From NCBI RefSeq assembly GCF_018873765.1, contig NC_057924.1, forward strand, positions 17,727,542-17,791,541: a stretch of 64,000 nucleotides of DNA, written 5' to 3'. The notes below the pieces were generated by a model, which was not told the origin of the DNA, did no database searches, and worked only from the letters and a program-made list of their open reading frames with translations. Source of the stretch: Telopea speciosissima. Its lineage: Eukaryota; Streptophyta; Magnoliopsida; Proteales; Proteaceae. Made by a program: the position numbers and the translations under genes. Shown in pieces: positions 22,901 to 34,329 of the stretch. The stretch's first letter is position 1, and every line of letters begins with the position of its first letter.

Positions 22901-24066
22901 CGGGTCTTGGGAAGCCATCCATGAGCCATCAGAGAGCTTTAGTCTAAGAATTTTATTGAAACTGAACCTTTGAATGGTAGATGAATGGAAGAAGCTCGTG
23001 TTACGATCCCCCTCATTCAGCCACAACACCCTACTCTTTTGTCTCCACATATCCTCCTCCATCTCCAAAGCATCGTTGAGTCGCTTGATCAAATCATCCT
23101 CCTTCTCTTGGTTATCTACCGAACTAGGCTTCCCTTGGATACATTCCAACTCTCGCTGAAGCCTCCCAATATTGGATTGTAAATGTCCGAAGACTTTATA
23201 ATTCCACTCTTTAAATGTGTACTGGCAATGCTGAAATTCTGGTTAAGAATGGGCAAATCAACTCCTTCAGAGGTTGGCTGGCCCCAGGCTTTCCTCGCTA
23301 TTGGCTCACAGTCGGGATGATGAAACCACATCGCCTCAAATCGGAAAGGCCGAACTCCTTTAAATCTCCCACCCTCCGTGTCAATGACCAATGGCGCATG
23401 ATCAGAATTGATAGCGGCCTTGACCATCACTGAGGTATCCGCATAGGTCCTCCTCCAAGCTTGATTAGATAGAGCCCTGTCAAGCTTGACTCTGATTCGC
23501 TCCTTCCCTTTCCGCTTATTACTCCATGTAAAGGTGGGACCATGGGAACCCAAATCCAGAAGGGAACAAGAATCTAACATATTTATGAATTTCTCCATGT
23601 CCCTACCACCTGATTTATTACCACCCTCCTTTTCATGCCAAGATAGAAACGAATTAAAGTCTCCATAGCATATCCACTCATCTTGGCGACCTTGGTCGAG
23701 CATGACAATTTGATCCCACACTGCTTGGCGCCTTCCTTTGATAGGGTCACCATACACCGAAGTCATATAGAATGTAGCCCCATCCTTCATCATAACTCTA
23801 GAGTCAATGAAGTGCTTATAATACTGTAACACCTGCACAGAAACTGCATCGTTCCAAAACAAGCCCAGCCCTCCAGCCGCACTAGTACTATTCACCCCAA
23901 AGCAGTACTGCATTCCTATTCGCCTTCGAATGCTTTCAATTTTGTCCAATTGGCAGTCTCAAGAGTGAAAATAATATCTGGCTTCTCTGTACGTGAGAGG
24001 TGGATAAGAGAGCAAACTATCGGGCCCCTCCCCAGACCACGACAGTTCCAAGACATAATCTTCATT
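19939..24066 (-). pseudogene. LINE ORF2 (endonuclease, RT, RNase H), broken
   Basis: MSWNCRGLGRGP near 24055 opens the endonuclease; a frameshift near 23960 follows, then YGDFNSFL, FTWSNK and NSDHAPLV down to 23116. The RT region starts in the next frame (23149-22565: GDRNTSFFH, then LGPNGMPPAFF where family members have PGPDG). A C run (15 G on the plus strand, about 22593-22607) shifts the frame into CLIPKCPNPEGADHYRLISL; a TAG just before WVTMVL precedes GIRQGDPLSP and the catalytic LLFADDCLMFF (near 22035). The 20931-19939 frame holds zf-RVT (CQRCGSHGETSAHVLLTC) and RNase H (INGDASYDKG, MESDSLEVI). At least four lesions, so inactive. Confidence 0.9.
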
Positions 24067-24209
24067 GGTTCCCATGGCACTGGTCCTCCCCAGTCGCCAC
24101 TGGTTCGACCTCTAAAGAAGGCCTGGTAAGCTCCATCAACTCCGAACTCTGACCCTCCTGTCTACTCCCTGACATCAGCAGCCTTGGCCATTTGGCCTTC
24201 ACCTTCTTT

Positions 24210-25595
24210 CTAGAGGCACGTAGTTGGTGAGTTTGGAGTTATTCCTAGGGTAGGAACAGTATTCCCATTACCATCCACAGGTACTTTCAAAACAGAAGAT
24301 TCCACTAAAGCCAAGGTCTGGGAATGGTTAGCCACGGTGGACAGAGGCTGTGTGACTGACGTGGCATTATTAGTAACCTGGTTGAAAAACTCAAGAGGTT
24401 GGTGGAGAGATACCCCCGACAGATGTGGTAAGATGGACGCTATCCACTGCTCAGTATTTGGGCTCTGGGTCATTTTTGGTAAGTCCATCTTAGCCGCCAA
24501 CGGATTTGGAGGAAAGGGATTTCCAGAGGAGGGGGGTTGGTGGGGGCCAGATATGGGAAGCTGAAAAAGAGGATTTGATATTGCAGATCCCTGGAAATTT
24601 GGAGAGGCAATAGCTGTCACGGAGACATCTGCCGGAGGGACATCGGCTCTCGTAACCTTCACAGTTTGTCGGCAAGGTTCATCAGAACTCCTACTGCCAT
24701 CACCATGAACTTGACTAGTTGGGAAGCTACTTGTTTTACCTTGTTTATCTATAACGGGGACACCATTAACCACTTCAAATATTACAAGCTTCTCCAATTG
24801 CCTTGGCAGGGGTGATGGACCTCTTAGGTCTGGACCAAAGTTGAAAGATGGGAAGCTAGCACAAGACGATGCACTACTACATCCATGAGATTGGCAATGC
24901 TGAATCTCTGCATTGAAAAGAGCTTCACACCTCTTCAGTTCATGATCCAACATGCCGCAATAATAGCAGAAACCAGGAAGTCTTTCATACTTCAGAGATA
25001 CATTTGCACTCACCCCCGATTTACGTTTGATTTTGATAGAGGGACGAAGGGGTTTCAAAACATCCACCTTAATCCGGCAGCGAATGTACTTCACACGGAC
25101 TCCAAACTGCATGCCTTCAAAAATCATAATCTACCGTGGTTCTCCAACCTTCATAGCAAGCTTTGCTGCCAGTTCTAAATCAAACAAGTCCATCGGGATC
25201 TCGTGGAATTGGACCCATATCTCCACCAGCCTAAACAACCACTCTTCAGCCGGATTCCATTCTTCCAAGATAATTAGATTCCCGCCAACAAACCAAGGTC
25301 CCTCGGCCAAGACATTAACAACATCCAATCTGTGCTTAAAGTGAAACAAAAATCTATCACCCTGCATAGGAACGATCTCCACTGGGTGTCGCAGATTCCA
25401 AGCTTGTGGCAAAGCTTCCATAACTGCTTGCTTCCAATAAGGTTTAGATACTAGGATCTGGCCAACTAAACTATTCTCCCATCGCTGTGTCAACCGGGCC
25501 TCAAGATCACCATCCAACTCGAAAGAATCCTCCTCCTCCTCCAAAACCTCTGTGGCATGAGAAGTTGCATGGGTTCTATCAGGGGGGCTACACAT
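24210..25595 (-). pseudogene. LINE ORF1 (DUF4283 and zinc knuckle) with one stop
   Basis: Starting at ATG 25595, residues 30-150 form a DUF4283 domain (FLFHFKHRLDVVNVLAEGPW, EIWVQFHEIP). One in-frame TAG at 25133-25131 interrupts it; the same frame goes on from MIFEGMQFGVRVKYIRCRI to the knuckle CYYCGMLDHELKRC (CX2CX4HX4C) near 24975-24930 and a Pro/Ser-rich tail. The full frame is about 460 codons, normal for plant L1 ORF1. The protein would coat LINE RNA. One stop is the only lesion I see. Confidence 0.85.
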
Positions 25596-25727
25596 GGTTG
25601 AGAGTTGGGATGGGGTATCGTGAAAACAAATTTTGAAGAACTCCGGGAAGATGATGAGGGCTGCATAATGTGGCTAGGGATATAGAAAGGAAGACACGGT
25701 AAAAGGAAAGCTTGGACAATACTATTT

Positions 25728-26202
25728 GACCCTTAGTTAGTAAGTTCACGTATTATATGCGTATTAAACGTGTATCCGAACGTTTAATTCAAAAAAATGT
25801 ATTATGCCATATATATCCGTAGATTTGCTAAAAAAAACACGTTTTTTGAGTGTTGCCATTTTATACCCGTATAAATACGTATTAATCGCGTATAATATGT
25901 TTTAAAACAAAAAAAAACTAAAGGTAAAGTGAGAAAACACGCAAAACCCCTTCAGTTCGCAAAAAGGGAAAAAAGCTCTGGTCTTCTCTTCACTCTTCGA
26001 ACCCTAGCCGTCTGCTGCGGTGCTGCTCGATTACCTGCTTCGTCTCCGTCTCCGTCTCCGTTCAACGGCGGCCGGAGAGACTTCATATAAGGTTCAATAC
26101 CCCCTAGGCCCCGTCTCCGTTCAAGGTTAATTGCAGCGGTGGAGTGGCGGACAAGCTCTGTTCCTCTTCCATTCTTTGCCCCTTTCTCCTCCTCTCGCTC
26201 CT
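25728..26202 (+). other. Likely upstream region and 5' UTR exon of the four-exon gene
   Basis: 25960-26202 looks like a plant 5' UTR: pyrimidine-rich, GC-richer, with CGAACCCTAGCCG and repeated CGTCTCCGTCTCCG. It ends at a good donor site, CTCCT/GTAAGTT (GT at 26203-26204). Upstream, 25735-25905 is AT-rich with repeated CGTATTAA motifs. The link to the coding exons is inferred from orientation, distance and the splice sites. Confidence 0.45.
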
Positions 26203-26723
26203 GTAAGTTATACTATCTGCTGTGAATGTAAATAGCATCATAGAATGTTAAGCTCGTTGTGATTTTTTTTTTTGGTGTCATGTGGCCATGTCTTTCTGCC
26301 GCTTCTTATTTCTTTACTCCTCAACCCCCCTTTTTTTCTCTTGGTTCCATTATTGTGTTAGTCAATATAACATCTTTTTTATTTTTCAATTCGAAACCCA
26401 GATGTGAATTAATGAAAGAACCCAAGTTCTGATCATCATTTCAAACCCAATAAGTTCTTCAGTCTTAAAATAGCTTTCCGTTTTGGAAGTATTTGAAGCT
26501 TAAGTAATGGGAATAGGTAGTGGTGGCCTGAGTGTTTTGATTAATTTTTAATCAATTATACTCAAATCAAGCACCATTGCTTTAGAGATTTGGAAATGGC
26601 AATTGCAGATTTGAAGATTTATATAGAACAAATAACCCTGCTAAGCTATGCTACAGGACAAAGATTCTAAAAGAACCACCCACTTTAACCCAGAATAAAA
26701 GTGTACTTGCATTGGTTCGATTT

Positions 26724-26757
<34 letters not shown>

Positions 26758-27266
26758 TGCATTGAATGTTAATCTGAAGATTTAAGCTTAGCTCTTTGAT
26801 TAAGGCTGTAATTAGTGGAAGTAACACAAGTTGAGAACAAGAATGATAGAAAATTCTGGTTTCCCAATGCTTCAATTATCTTGGAGATACAACGATCGTT
26901 TCTGATTTTGGTTAAAGATCCTATAAGAACCACACACTAAAATCATTGTGTATATGCTATTATTTTGTTTAGTAGGTGGTGAATGTCTGTTACATAGTAA
27001 ATATATGCTCGTATTTTTGCTTATAGAGTGATCGTATTAAACACATATTAAATGCGTATCGTATTATTATAATATGTGTTTTATTACGCTGGATTTTTTA
27101 AAAGTGTTATTACCGTCCGTTTAATTGCCGTACGTATCCAGATCAATTGCCGTTCCTGAATTTACTGATTTGACCATCTGTTTGAAATTCGAGATCTCTT
27201 TTTCACTCCGTTCTTATTACAACGTCTCTTCTAGAATTTTTATCGATCTCTCTCTCTCTTCAACAG
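26203..27266 (+). other. Candidate 5' UTR intron
   Basis: From donor GTAAGTT at 26203 to acceptor TCTCTCTCTCTTCAACAG at 27266, which has a strong pyrimidine tract. It contains a T28 run (26726-26753) and a CGTATTAA-rich patch near 27030-27140 that resembles the one at 25750-25905. An alternative is that transcription starts near 27130-27240 and this is upstream sequence. Confidence 0.4.
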
Positions 27267-27328
27267 AGGAAGGGGTTTTTTTAAAAAACCCTAATAACGT
27301 TGTCCGGGAGAGCTTGAGAGTTTTCCTA

Positions 27329-27737
27329 ATGGATGCTAAAGCTTTGGCGAAGTCAAAGAGAGCTCACTCTCAACATCACAGTAAAACTAAAAGACCTCAT
27401 CCGAATCAAACATCGAAATCCGCTTCAGTTGCTGCTCCTGCTTCAGCAAGAAATGAGAAGAAGCCGTCTGGGAAGCAAACCAGGGAGAAAACTCCCCAAT
27501 TTCATGGTTCTGGTTCTGGTTCTGCACTGCCCTCGAACTGGGATCGCTATGACGAAGAGTTCGATTCAGGAACAGAAGATCTGTCGCTCGGTACTACGAG
27601 CCGAGCCAGTGATGTTGTTGCCCCGAAGAGTAAAGGGGCTGACTATGGTTTCTTAATTTCAGAGGCTCAGTCACAGTTACAATCACAATCTAATCCCAAC
27701 TTGGACGGCTTTGCGTTTTTAGATGATTCTTTGCCAG
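27329..27737 (+). CDS. Exon 1 of the 436-aa gene
   Basis: Starts at ATGGATGCTAAAGC and ends TTGCCAG/GTATGT, leaving one base of a split codon. 136 codons; Lys/Ser/His-rich start, then the acidic SNWDRYDEEFDSG region. A frame runs in from 27125, but the first Met followed by family-like sequence is at 27329. Confidence 0.85.
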
Positions 27738-30700
27738 GTATGTTTTGCTTCGTTTCGTTTGGATTGTTTGCGCTTATCTGTGCCTTCAATACCTAAATAC
27801 GTCTTCACTGAGTATCGGTTTGGTTCAATGCTTCTGTTTGTTGTTTGGAATTTTTGTGGTTGGATGGAAACATCTTAAGAACTTGCGAGGGCGAAAGAAC
27901 TTTTATATGGGCTTTATATGTTGCTTCATTTTGCGGTCATTTTAGTGTTTCGAGTTTCTTATTTATTGAACTTGAGAAAGGTTAAACCAAACATATTAAT
28001 AGATTACCAGTCCAAGACGGGATTAATATTTCGTATCCATAGTTCAATCCCGAGTCTAATCCTGTAAGGTGTGTTGCTTTCAATAACAGAATGAAGCTAT
28101 CTAAGCTATTCCTCGTCTGTTCTCTTCTCTTGTCATTTTTTAATTCATTAACAACAATATTTTAGCTGGAAATACTTCTCTATATCCTACTCATAATTCA
28201 GGGATGTGCTTCCTGTCCAACTGGTCAATTTATAATGTTCTTCTCCCCCCCCCTTTCTTTGCAGCTTATTTACTTTGAAACCCGAGTTTTAGAACCTTGG
28301 TTGTATCTAGTCCTCTAAAGCTGTGAAGTCTTGGGGATATCAATAGGTTTTTGGGGATGCAACCATAGGTTAGTTTCATTGTTAGTTGTGAAAGACCTTG
28401 AAATATAGGACTAATATAATAATTTGAAAAGAGTCCCAATGTAAGTCCTTGGAATTGAAATGGCCACTAAGTCTAGGAGGAAGTACCAATGAAGGTCCAG
28501 AACTCTCCAATCCACTCTATATAAGGAGCTGCCTGTAAGCTAAATGGAACAACAGAATTTGAATGAAATCTTGGTTCTGGTTTTTGCCAATGCCTGTGAG
28601 AAACAGTTTAGGAGAAAGTCTTATGTGAGGTGAGAAACCTTGAGGTGAGAGGCCTAGGTGTGACTGTGTGAGTGAGAGACCGAACTAGGATCTCATTAAA
28701 AGCACCATAAAGAAATGCATTCTTGATGTCAAGCTCATAGTTGTCATGTCGACAAGGCGACGCAAGGTGGTGGGCAGGCGCCCTAGGTGTGTACGTTAAG
28801 ATGCATATTTTTCTCCTCTTCACATGAATAACATGCTATGCTGGGGTGAGCCAAGGACACCCAACAGCTAAGCCCAAGCTTATTCATCAAATCTCATATA
28901 CTCGAGAGCTAGAACTAATTCCAACTCCATCCACTCCCTCACCTCTAGTGATGGCACTCTGCTCACTAGTTTCGATGCAATCAAGTTGGAAGTTGTGTCT
29001 TACTTCACCGAGATCTTCTGTCTCCCCCCCTCTCTCTCCCCACCCCCTTTTCCCGGATGACCTCATCAACAAGTTCATTCCCCCTTACCTCCTTGACACC
29101 CTTCAATCCATCCCCTTTGATTTTGAGATCCTTGAGGCTGTTTGTTCCCGTAAGTTTAACAAAGCCCCGGGCCCTGATGGTTTCGGTATGGGTTTCTTCC
29201 ACTCTTGTTGGGACACCATCAATACTGACCTCACCCATGCCATCAAGAGCTTCTTTTTCAACCCCAACCATATCCATACTATTAATCACACCTTCCTCTG
29301 CCTCATCCCTAAGAAAGCAGGCGCTTCCTCCATGGTTGACTTTCGTCCCATCTCCCTTTGCAATCTCCTCTACAAATTCATTGCCAAAATCCTAACCAAC
29401 CATCTCCAGCTAGTCGTTGATTCCCTTGTTAGTGCTAACCAATCGGCCTCCATCACTGGTTGCATCATAGCGGACAACATCATTCTCTATTAGGAAATTG
29501 TTCGAGGCTTCAACCGAAAATCTCACTCTCCCTCCTCCCTTCTAAAAATTGACATCCATAAAGCCTTCAACTCCATCAGATGGGACTTTATTTCCTAAGC
29601 CCTCACTAAAATGTCATTTCTCCCCATTTTTGCTAACTTGTTCCATTGCTGCATCTCCTCCCCTTGCTTCTCGGTCCTTGTCAATGGCAGCCCGACTGGG
29701 TACTTTCCCTCTTCTGCAAGTATCCGTTAGGGCTGTCCTCTCTCCCCCTTCCTTTTCTGCCTCTCCCTAGAAGTCTTCTCCCATAGTATTCAGTCCAAAA
29801 CCGACCTCCATCTCATTTCGCCCATTCTCAAATGCAAATCCTCTAACTTGACTCACCTCGCCTTTGTTGGTGACCTCATGACATTCTCTAAGGCTGATAC
29901 TCTCTCCATTGAGTCCACCATGTCCTCCCTTCGCATTTTCAAATCCCTCTCCGGCCTTCGCATCAATCTTACCATGTCCCATATTTTCCTCGTTGGGGTA
30001 TCCGACTCCACCAAAGCCCACAATGCCCACCTTACAGGGGTCACCCTAGGCTTCCTTCCTATTAGAAACCTAGGCCTCCCTCTCATCCCTGCTAGGCTGA
30101 CGGTCCACTATTTCTCCCCCTTTTAGACCTTCTGAAAAAGATTCAGCTCTAGAAAGCTAGACTTCTCTCCTATACGTGGCATTTGGAGCTTATCAGATCT
30201 GTGCTCCAATCTTTTTACATATATTGGTGTGGGGTCTTCGGCCTTCCCAAAGCCATCATTAAGGATGCTGAGTCCATCATGTGTGCATTCCTTTGGAAAG
30301 ATGTGGAAACCACGAGATTTCGCCATCGCTTGAGGTGGGCTTCCATTTACCTCCCTAAATTTGAAGGGGGTCTGGGGCTTAGAAGAATTAAAGATGTTAA
30401 CCTGGCCGGTTCTCTAAAGCTGATTTGGAAGCTCCTTACAAAGAAAGACAGCATTTGGACATCTTGGGTCTATGCTGGCTTCCTCCGCAGAGACACCATC
30501 TGGTCGGTTAGCTCCTCCTCCGATGCTTCATGGGTCTGGCGCAGAATCCTGCAAACTAGACACATATCCATTGATGATATTTCTTGCAGGATTGATGATG
30601 GCATATCCACTTCTCTCTGGAATGACAAATGGCACCTCTCAGGTGTTCTCTCTTTTGTGGTGAGTCACAGGGACATCTACCACTTAGGGCTTAACATAAG

Positions 30701-33700
30701 CTCTATGGTTGCCTCCATCATCTCCAGAGGTGTTTGGTCCCCTCCCCCTTAGCGGATATTTGGAGCTCCCTCCCCCCCTATTCCCCCTAGTCATCATGGT
30801 AGAGGTGATATGACCCTTTGGCTCCCCTCCGCCTCCGGAATGTTTAGTTCCCACTCAGCTTGGGACTTGGTGAGAGTGTGAGACATAGAGGTCCCCCTTC
30901 TCCTTGGCACAGAGTTGTGGCTTTTGTTGGAATGGGCAAGAAGGTGCGGACCATCTGTTCTCCTGCCCCTTTACAGCCTCCATCTAGACCTAAGTCTTGA
31001 GTCATTGCTGGCCAGACAGAAGAAGACATCTCCCCCTTCAGAGAGAGTGCCTTTGGATTGATTTGACATTTGGAGGAAAGACTATTTGTGACTACGCGGG
31101 CAAGCTTGCCTGTTGTGCAACTATCTCTCATATTTGGATGGAACGTAACCTCTGGAGATGGTCATCCAACTCCTCCTCTCTTGATCAGATTCGAAATGCC
31201 ACCTTCTTTAATGTTTCCGCCAATCTTGCTTCGCACCCCCCTACCATTTAAAGATTCCCCAAGGAACAGGTTCATTGTTGTTTCCTGGGGTTGCCTATTT
31301 CCCTGCTCCCCCCCCCCCCCCCCGAGGCTTGCTTGGTTCCTCTTTTTTCTTTTTTGCCCTCGGGCTTGTTTATTCTCCACTCTTTTCTTCATAATATAAT
31401 TTTTAGTCATCCAAAAAAAAAAAAGCTAGGTTTAGGCCCAAGTCCAACCCAAAGCCCCTAGGCCCAGTTGCGGCCCAAGTTACTTCAGCCAACAAAAAAC
31501 TCCAAAAGCCCTCTTCAAAATTGAACTTTAAGGGCATTAGATGAGGAGTAACAATAATGATAGTTTTAGGGAGCCAATGGTTTTAGGATGATCAAGATGA
31601 AAGAAGAACGAAAAATAAAAAATAAAGGCGGAAGAAGAAAAAAAAAGAAGTTGAAATAGATTGTCAGAGGAGGAAGAAACTTGGCGGAGGGAGTCGGAGT
31701 CGCAGGGAGTGCCGCCAACCAAGATAAAGAAGAAGAAACTTGCCGGAGGGAGTTGGAGTTGCAGGGAGTGTCACTGACCAAGATTTTCTCTCATGAAGGG
31801 GAAGGAGGGTTTCCAGGGTTTTGTCATTCAAGTTCTCAGCAACTCACCGTCTTACTCTAAACCCTCCTTTATTCTCTTTTCTTTTTCTGGTTTTTTAAAT
31901 CCGATTCCATGTTGTGCATCATATGTGAACTACATACACAACCCTACAGAGATGTTAGAAAAAGAATCACAAATTAAACAAAAACAAATCGCCTTAGACT
32001 ACCAAATTCACCTTGTCGGCTTGTCGCCTAGACAACGCCTTGACAACTATGGTAAAGCTGGTACAAGGGCCAGTCAAGATTCACCGCAAGGTATAGAACA
32101 CACTCAAAATAGAGACTAGTAACAGGGGAAAAAGTCTCAAAATAATTAACAACATATGTTTGTTGGGGACCAGCTGAGCTTTGAGACCATAGTTGTCACG
32201 GCGTCTAGGTGACCCAAGGCATGGAGAGGGTCTAATCAAGGTGACACCAACAAGATGCCTGCTAGACCAAGGCGCCTTGACAGCTATGTTTGAGTTTGAG
32301 ACGCTCAATAGTGTCATCAGGATTATAATTAGCGTACAACCAATGGCACTTCATAGGCTCTTCACCTGGAAGCAAGTCAACCTGCTGCCTGGTCTCATGA
32401 CTGTGAAGTGCATCCATCTCAACAACCATAGCCATCCTCCACCTGGGCTGGGAAAGAGCCTCTTGATAGGTTTTGGGAACAAAAACCACAGGCAAAGACA
32501 AAGCAATTGTAAGCAGTGAAGATAGGAGATGTGATATAGATACAATATGATAAGAGACAAATGATTTGAGTACAAGAATAAATATCTTTTTAAAGAGCCA
32601 CAAGCAAATCAACATCTGATGGAGGAAGTGGTTGGAGCTCCAGATCAGGAATCAGACAGTGGGGAGGGCTGCAAGTATTATCTGGTGCCTTAGAGTGATG
32701 TTGATACACTTGAAGAAACTTAGTGGAAGACGCAACAAAATCTCTATCAAGAGGAGTTAACAAGTGTGTATGAGGAGAGACAAAAGGAGAGTCAACTAAC
32801 CCATTTTCTAAGACACAATCCTCATCAGAAAAATACGGAGCTCTCAAAGAATGTCACATTAGCACTAACATAATGTTACAACAAATAGGATCATAGCACT
32901 TGTATCCTTTTGGAATACAAGAATAACCAATAAACACACATTTAATGGCATGAGGAGACAATTTGTCACTACTAGGGCATAAATTATGAACCAAACCGGT
33001 GCAATAAAAAATTTTGGGAAGTAAAGAAAGCAATGATGACTGGGGGAAAGCAACAGAAATAGTAAACTAATTTGCATGAACCGTAGAAGGCATACGATTC
33101 AGATAACATGAAGTAAGAACAACATTCCCCCAAAAGATCTTAGGAACAGGCATATGGATAAATAACGATTGATCAATTTATAACGAATGCCAATTTTTCC
33201 TATCGGCAACACCATTCTGTTTATGGGAATATGAACGAAGTAGTCTAATGAATAATGCCATGATCAGAACAAGCTGAAGAAATTAGGACAATATCAGTAG
33301 TAAAGAGTGCAGATCGATAGGGTTCTGAATACCCTAATTGGCTGTTATCACATATTTATAAGATATAAAATCAGTAATTACAAGTAGCACCCATGACATG
33401 ACTATTTCCACATAAGCCTCTGCCAATAAACTTTAATTATAGATAACCCCCTGCTATATATATTTCTTAAGAGTGAGAGCCTCTTCCACGTTGCTCTATA
33501 AATTCAAATCTCAAGGTTCAAGCTCTTCATTAATGTGAGTTGAGTGCTAATGGGTGCTCTCTTATGATGTGTAGCTCTTACAATCTTGGTTTATATAAGC
33601 TTACATTTTGGGAACTGTTGATCCATTGCACATACATGTGCCACCTGAATCAATTAAAATGATATATTATTGAGTTTCTATTGCTGTCTTAGTTCAGAAA

Positions 33701-34283
33701 TAAATTCAGTAACACCTTGATGTCATTTCAAGCCTCTGAACAGACATGTTGTAAAAGACTATGGGTTATTTACTTTCTCTATTAGGGTCTTAGTTCTTAT
33801 ATGATTATTGATATTTTTGCTTATTTTCATCACTCAAATTTTAAGACTGTATGGGAGGTAAATATTGCTTGCTTTAAAACTTGAATCAAACATATGTGAA
33901 TTTTATATTAACACCATGGATTTTGAAAAGCTTCTTTATTGTGGGTTATTGCACAAGATTGACTTTAAGTTTTATTAGACTTAAATCAGGGAGTGAGCTC
34001 TATGCTTTATGCCAGGGGAAACAGAATTCTATCATGGATTGGAGGTGATGATTTTATTGTTGACGAAAATGTAACCACAAGTTATGAGGTAAGCCTCTTC
34101 ATTTATTTATTTTTTTTCCTGTGGCAAAATAAGATCAGAGTCAGAGAAAGAAAATAAATCAATGATCATAAATCCATTTTGTGTATGCAATAAGTAATTT
34201 TGAACTGAATGAAATTCATTACATTAATGCTTCAAGGTTTGTGGGGTTTAAGAGATCCAACTTGTGTGATGCAGCATGCCTTT

Positions 34284-34329
<46 letters not shown>

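Larger units (their letters stand above)
19916..25711 (-). mobile_element. L1-type LINE with both ends, about 5.8 kb
   Basis: TTGGACAATACTATTT occurs at 19900-19915 and 25712-25727, a perfect 16-bp TSD. The low-coordinate end is a T run (poly(A) on the minus strand). Inside, reading on the minus strand, are ORF1 (25595-24210) and ORF2 (about 24066-19939) with endonuclease, reverse transcriptase, zf-RVT and RNase H. Both are broken. The 5' end lies only a few hundred bases before the exon-like 5' UTR of the gene at 27329, on the opposite strand. Confidence 0.95.
28736..32051. mobile_element. hAT-like element, 3.3 kb, inserted in copia RT
   Basis: The ends CATAGTTGTCATGTCGACAAG and CGCCTTGACAACTATG are inverted repeats. 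Flanks GTCAAGCT (28728-28735) and GTAAAGCT (32052-32059) are an 8-bp TSD with one mismatch. Removing the element and one TSD copy restores a continuous copia RT sequence (WPLYQL to DIKNAF). It has no transposase; most of its length is a LINE fragment inserted later. A short relative lies at 32188-32294. Confidence 0.85.
28690..33330 (-). pseudogene. Ty1-copia fragment (integrase to RT), split by two insertions
   Basis: On the minus strand from 33330: integrase core remnant (HGIIH, then KQNGVADRKN with Asp where Glu is catalytic), integrase C-terminus (KCVFIGYSCIPKGYKCYDP near 32940), a Pro/Ser linker (32847-32590), and the RT start EALSQPRWRMAMVVEMDAL and DDTIERLK up to a MITE (32294-32188); then AQLV and YFETFSPV to DWPLYQL, a 3.3-kb insert (32051-28736), and LDIKNAFLYG to about 28690. 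No LTRs found. Many frameshifts; a fossil used here to date and confirm the later insertions. Confidence 0.85.
27738..33978 (+). other. Intron 1 of the 436-aa gene
   Basis: 6.2 kb. 28690-33330 is a pile of transposable elements (separate entries). The two ends, 27738-28690 and 33330-33978, are AT-rich with no feature beyond splice sites. Confidence 0.75.

Noticed and set aside
33988-33990. Alternative acceptor AATCAG for exon 2
   Set aside because: It would put exon 2 in the wrong phase and give stops; the AG at 33977-33978 keeps the frame.
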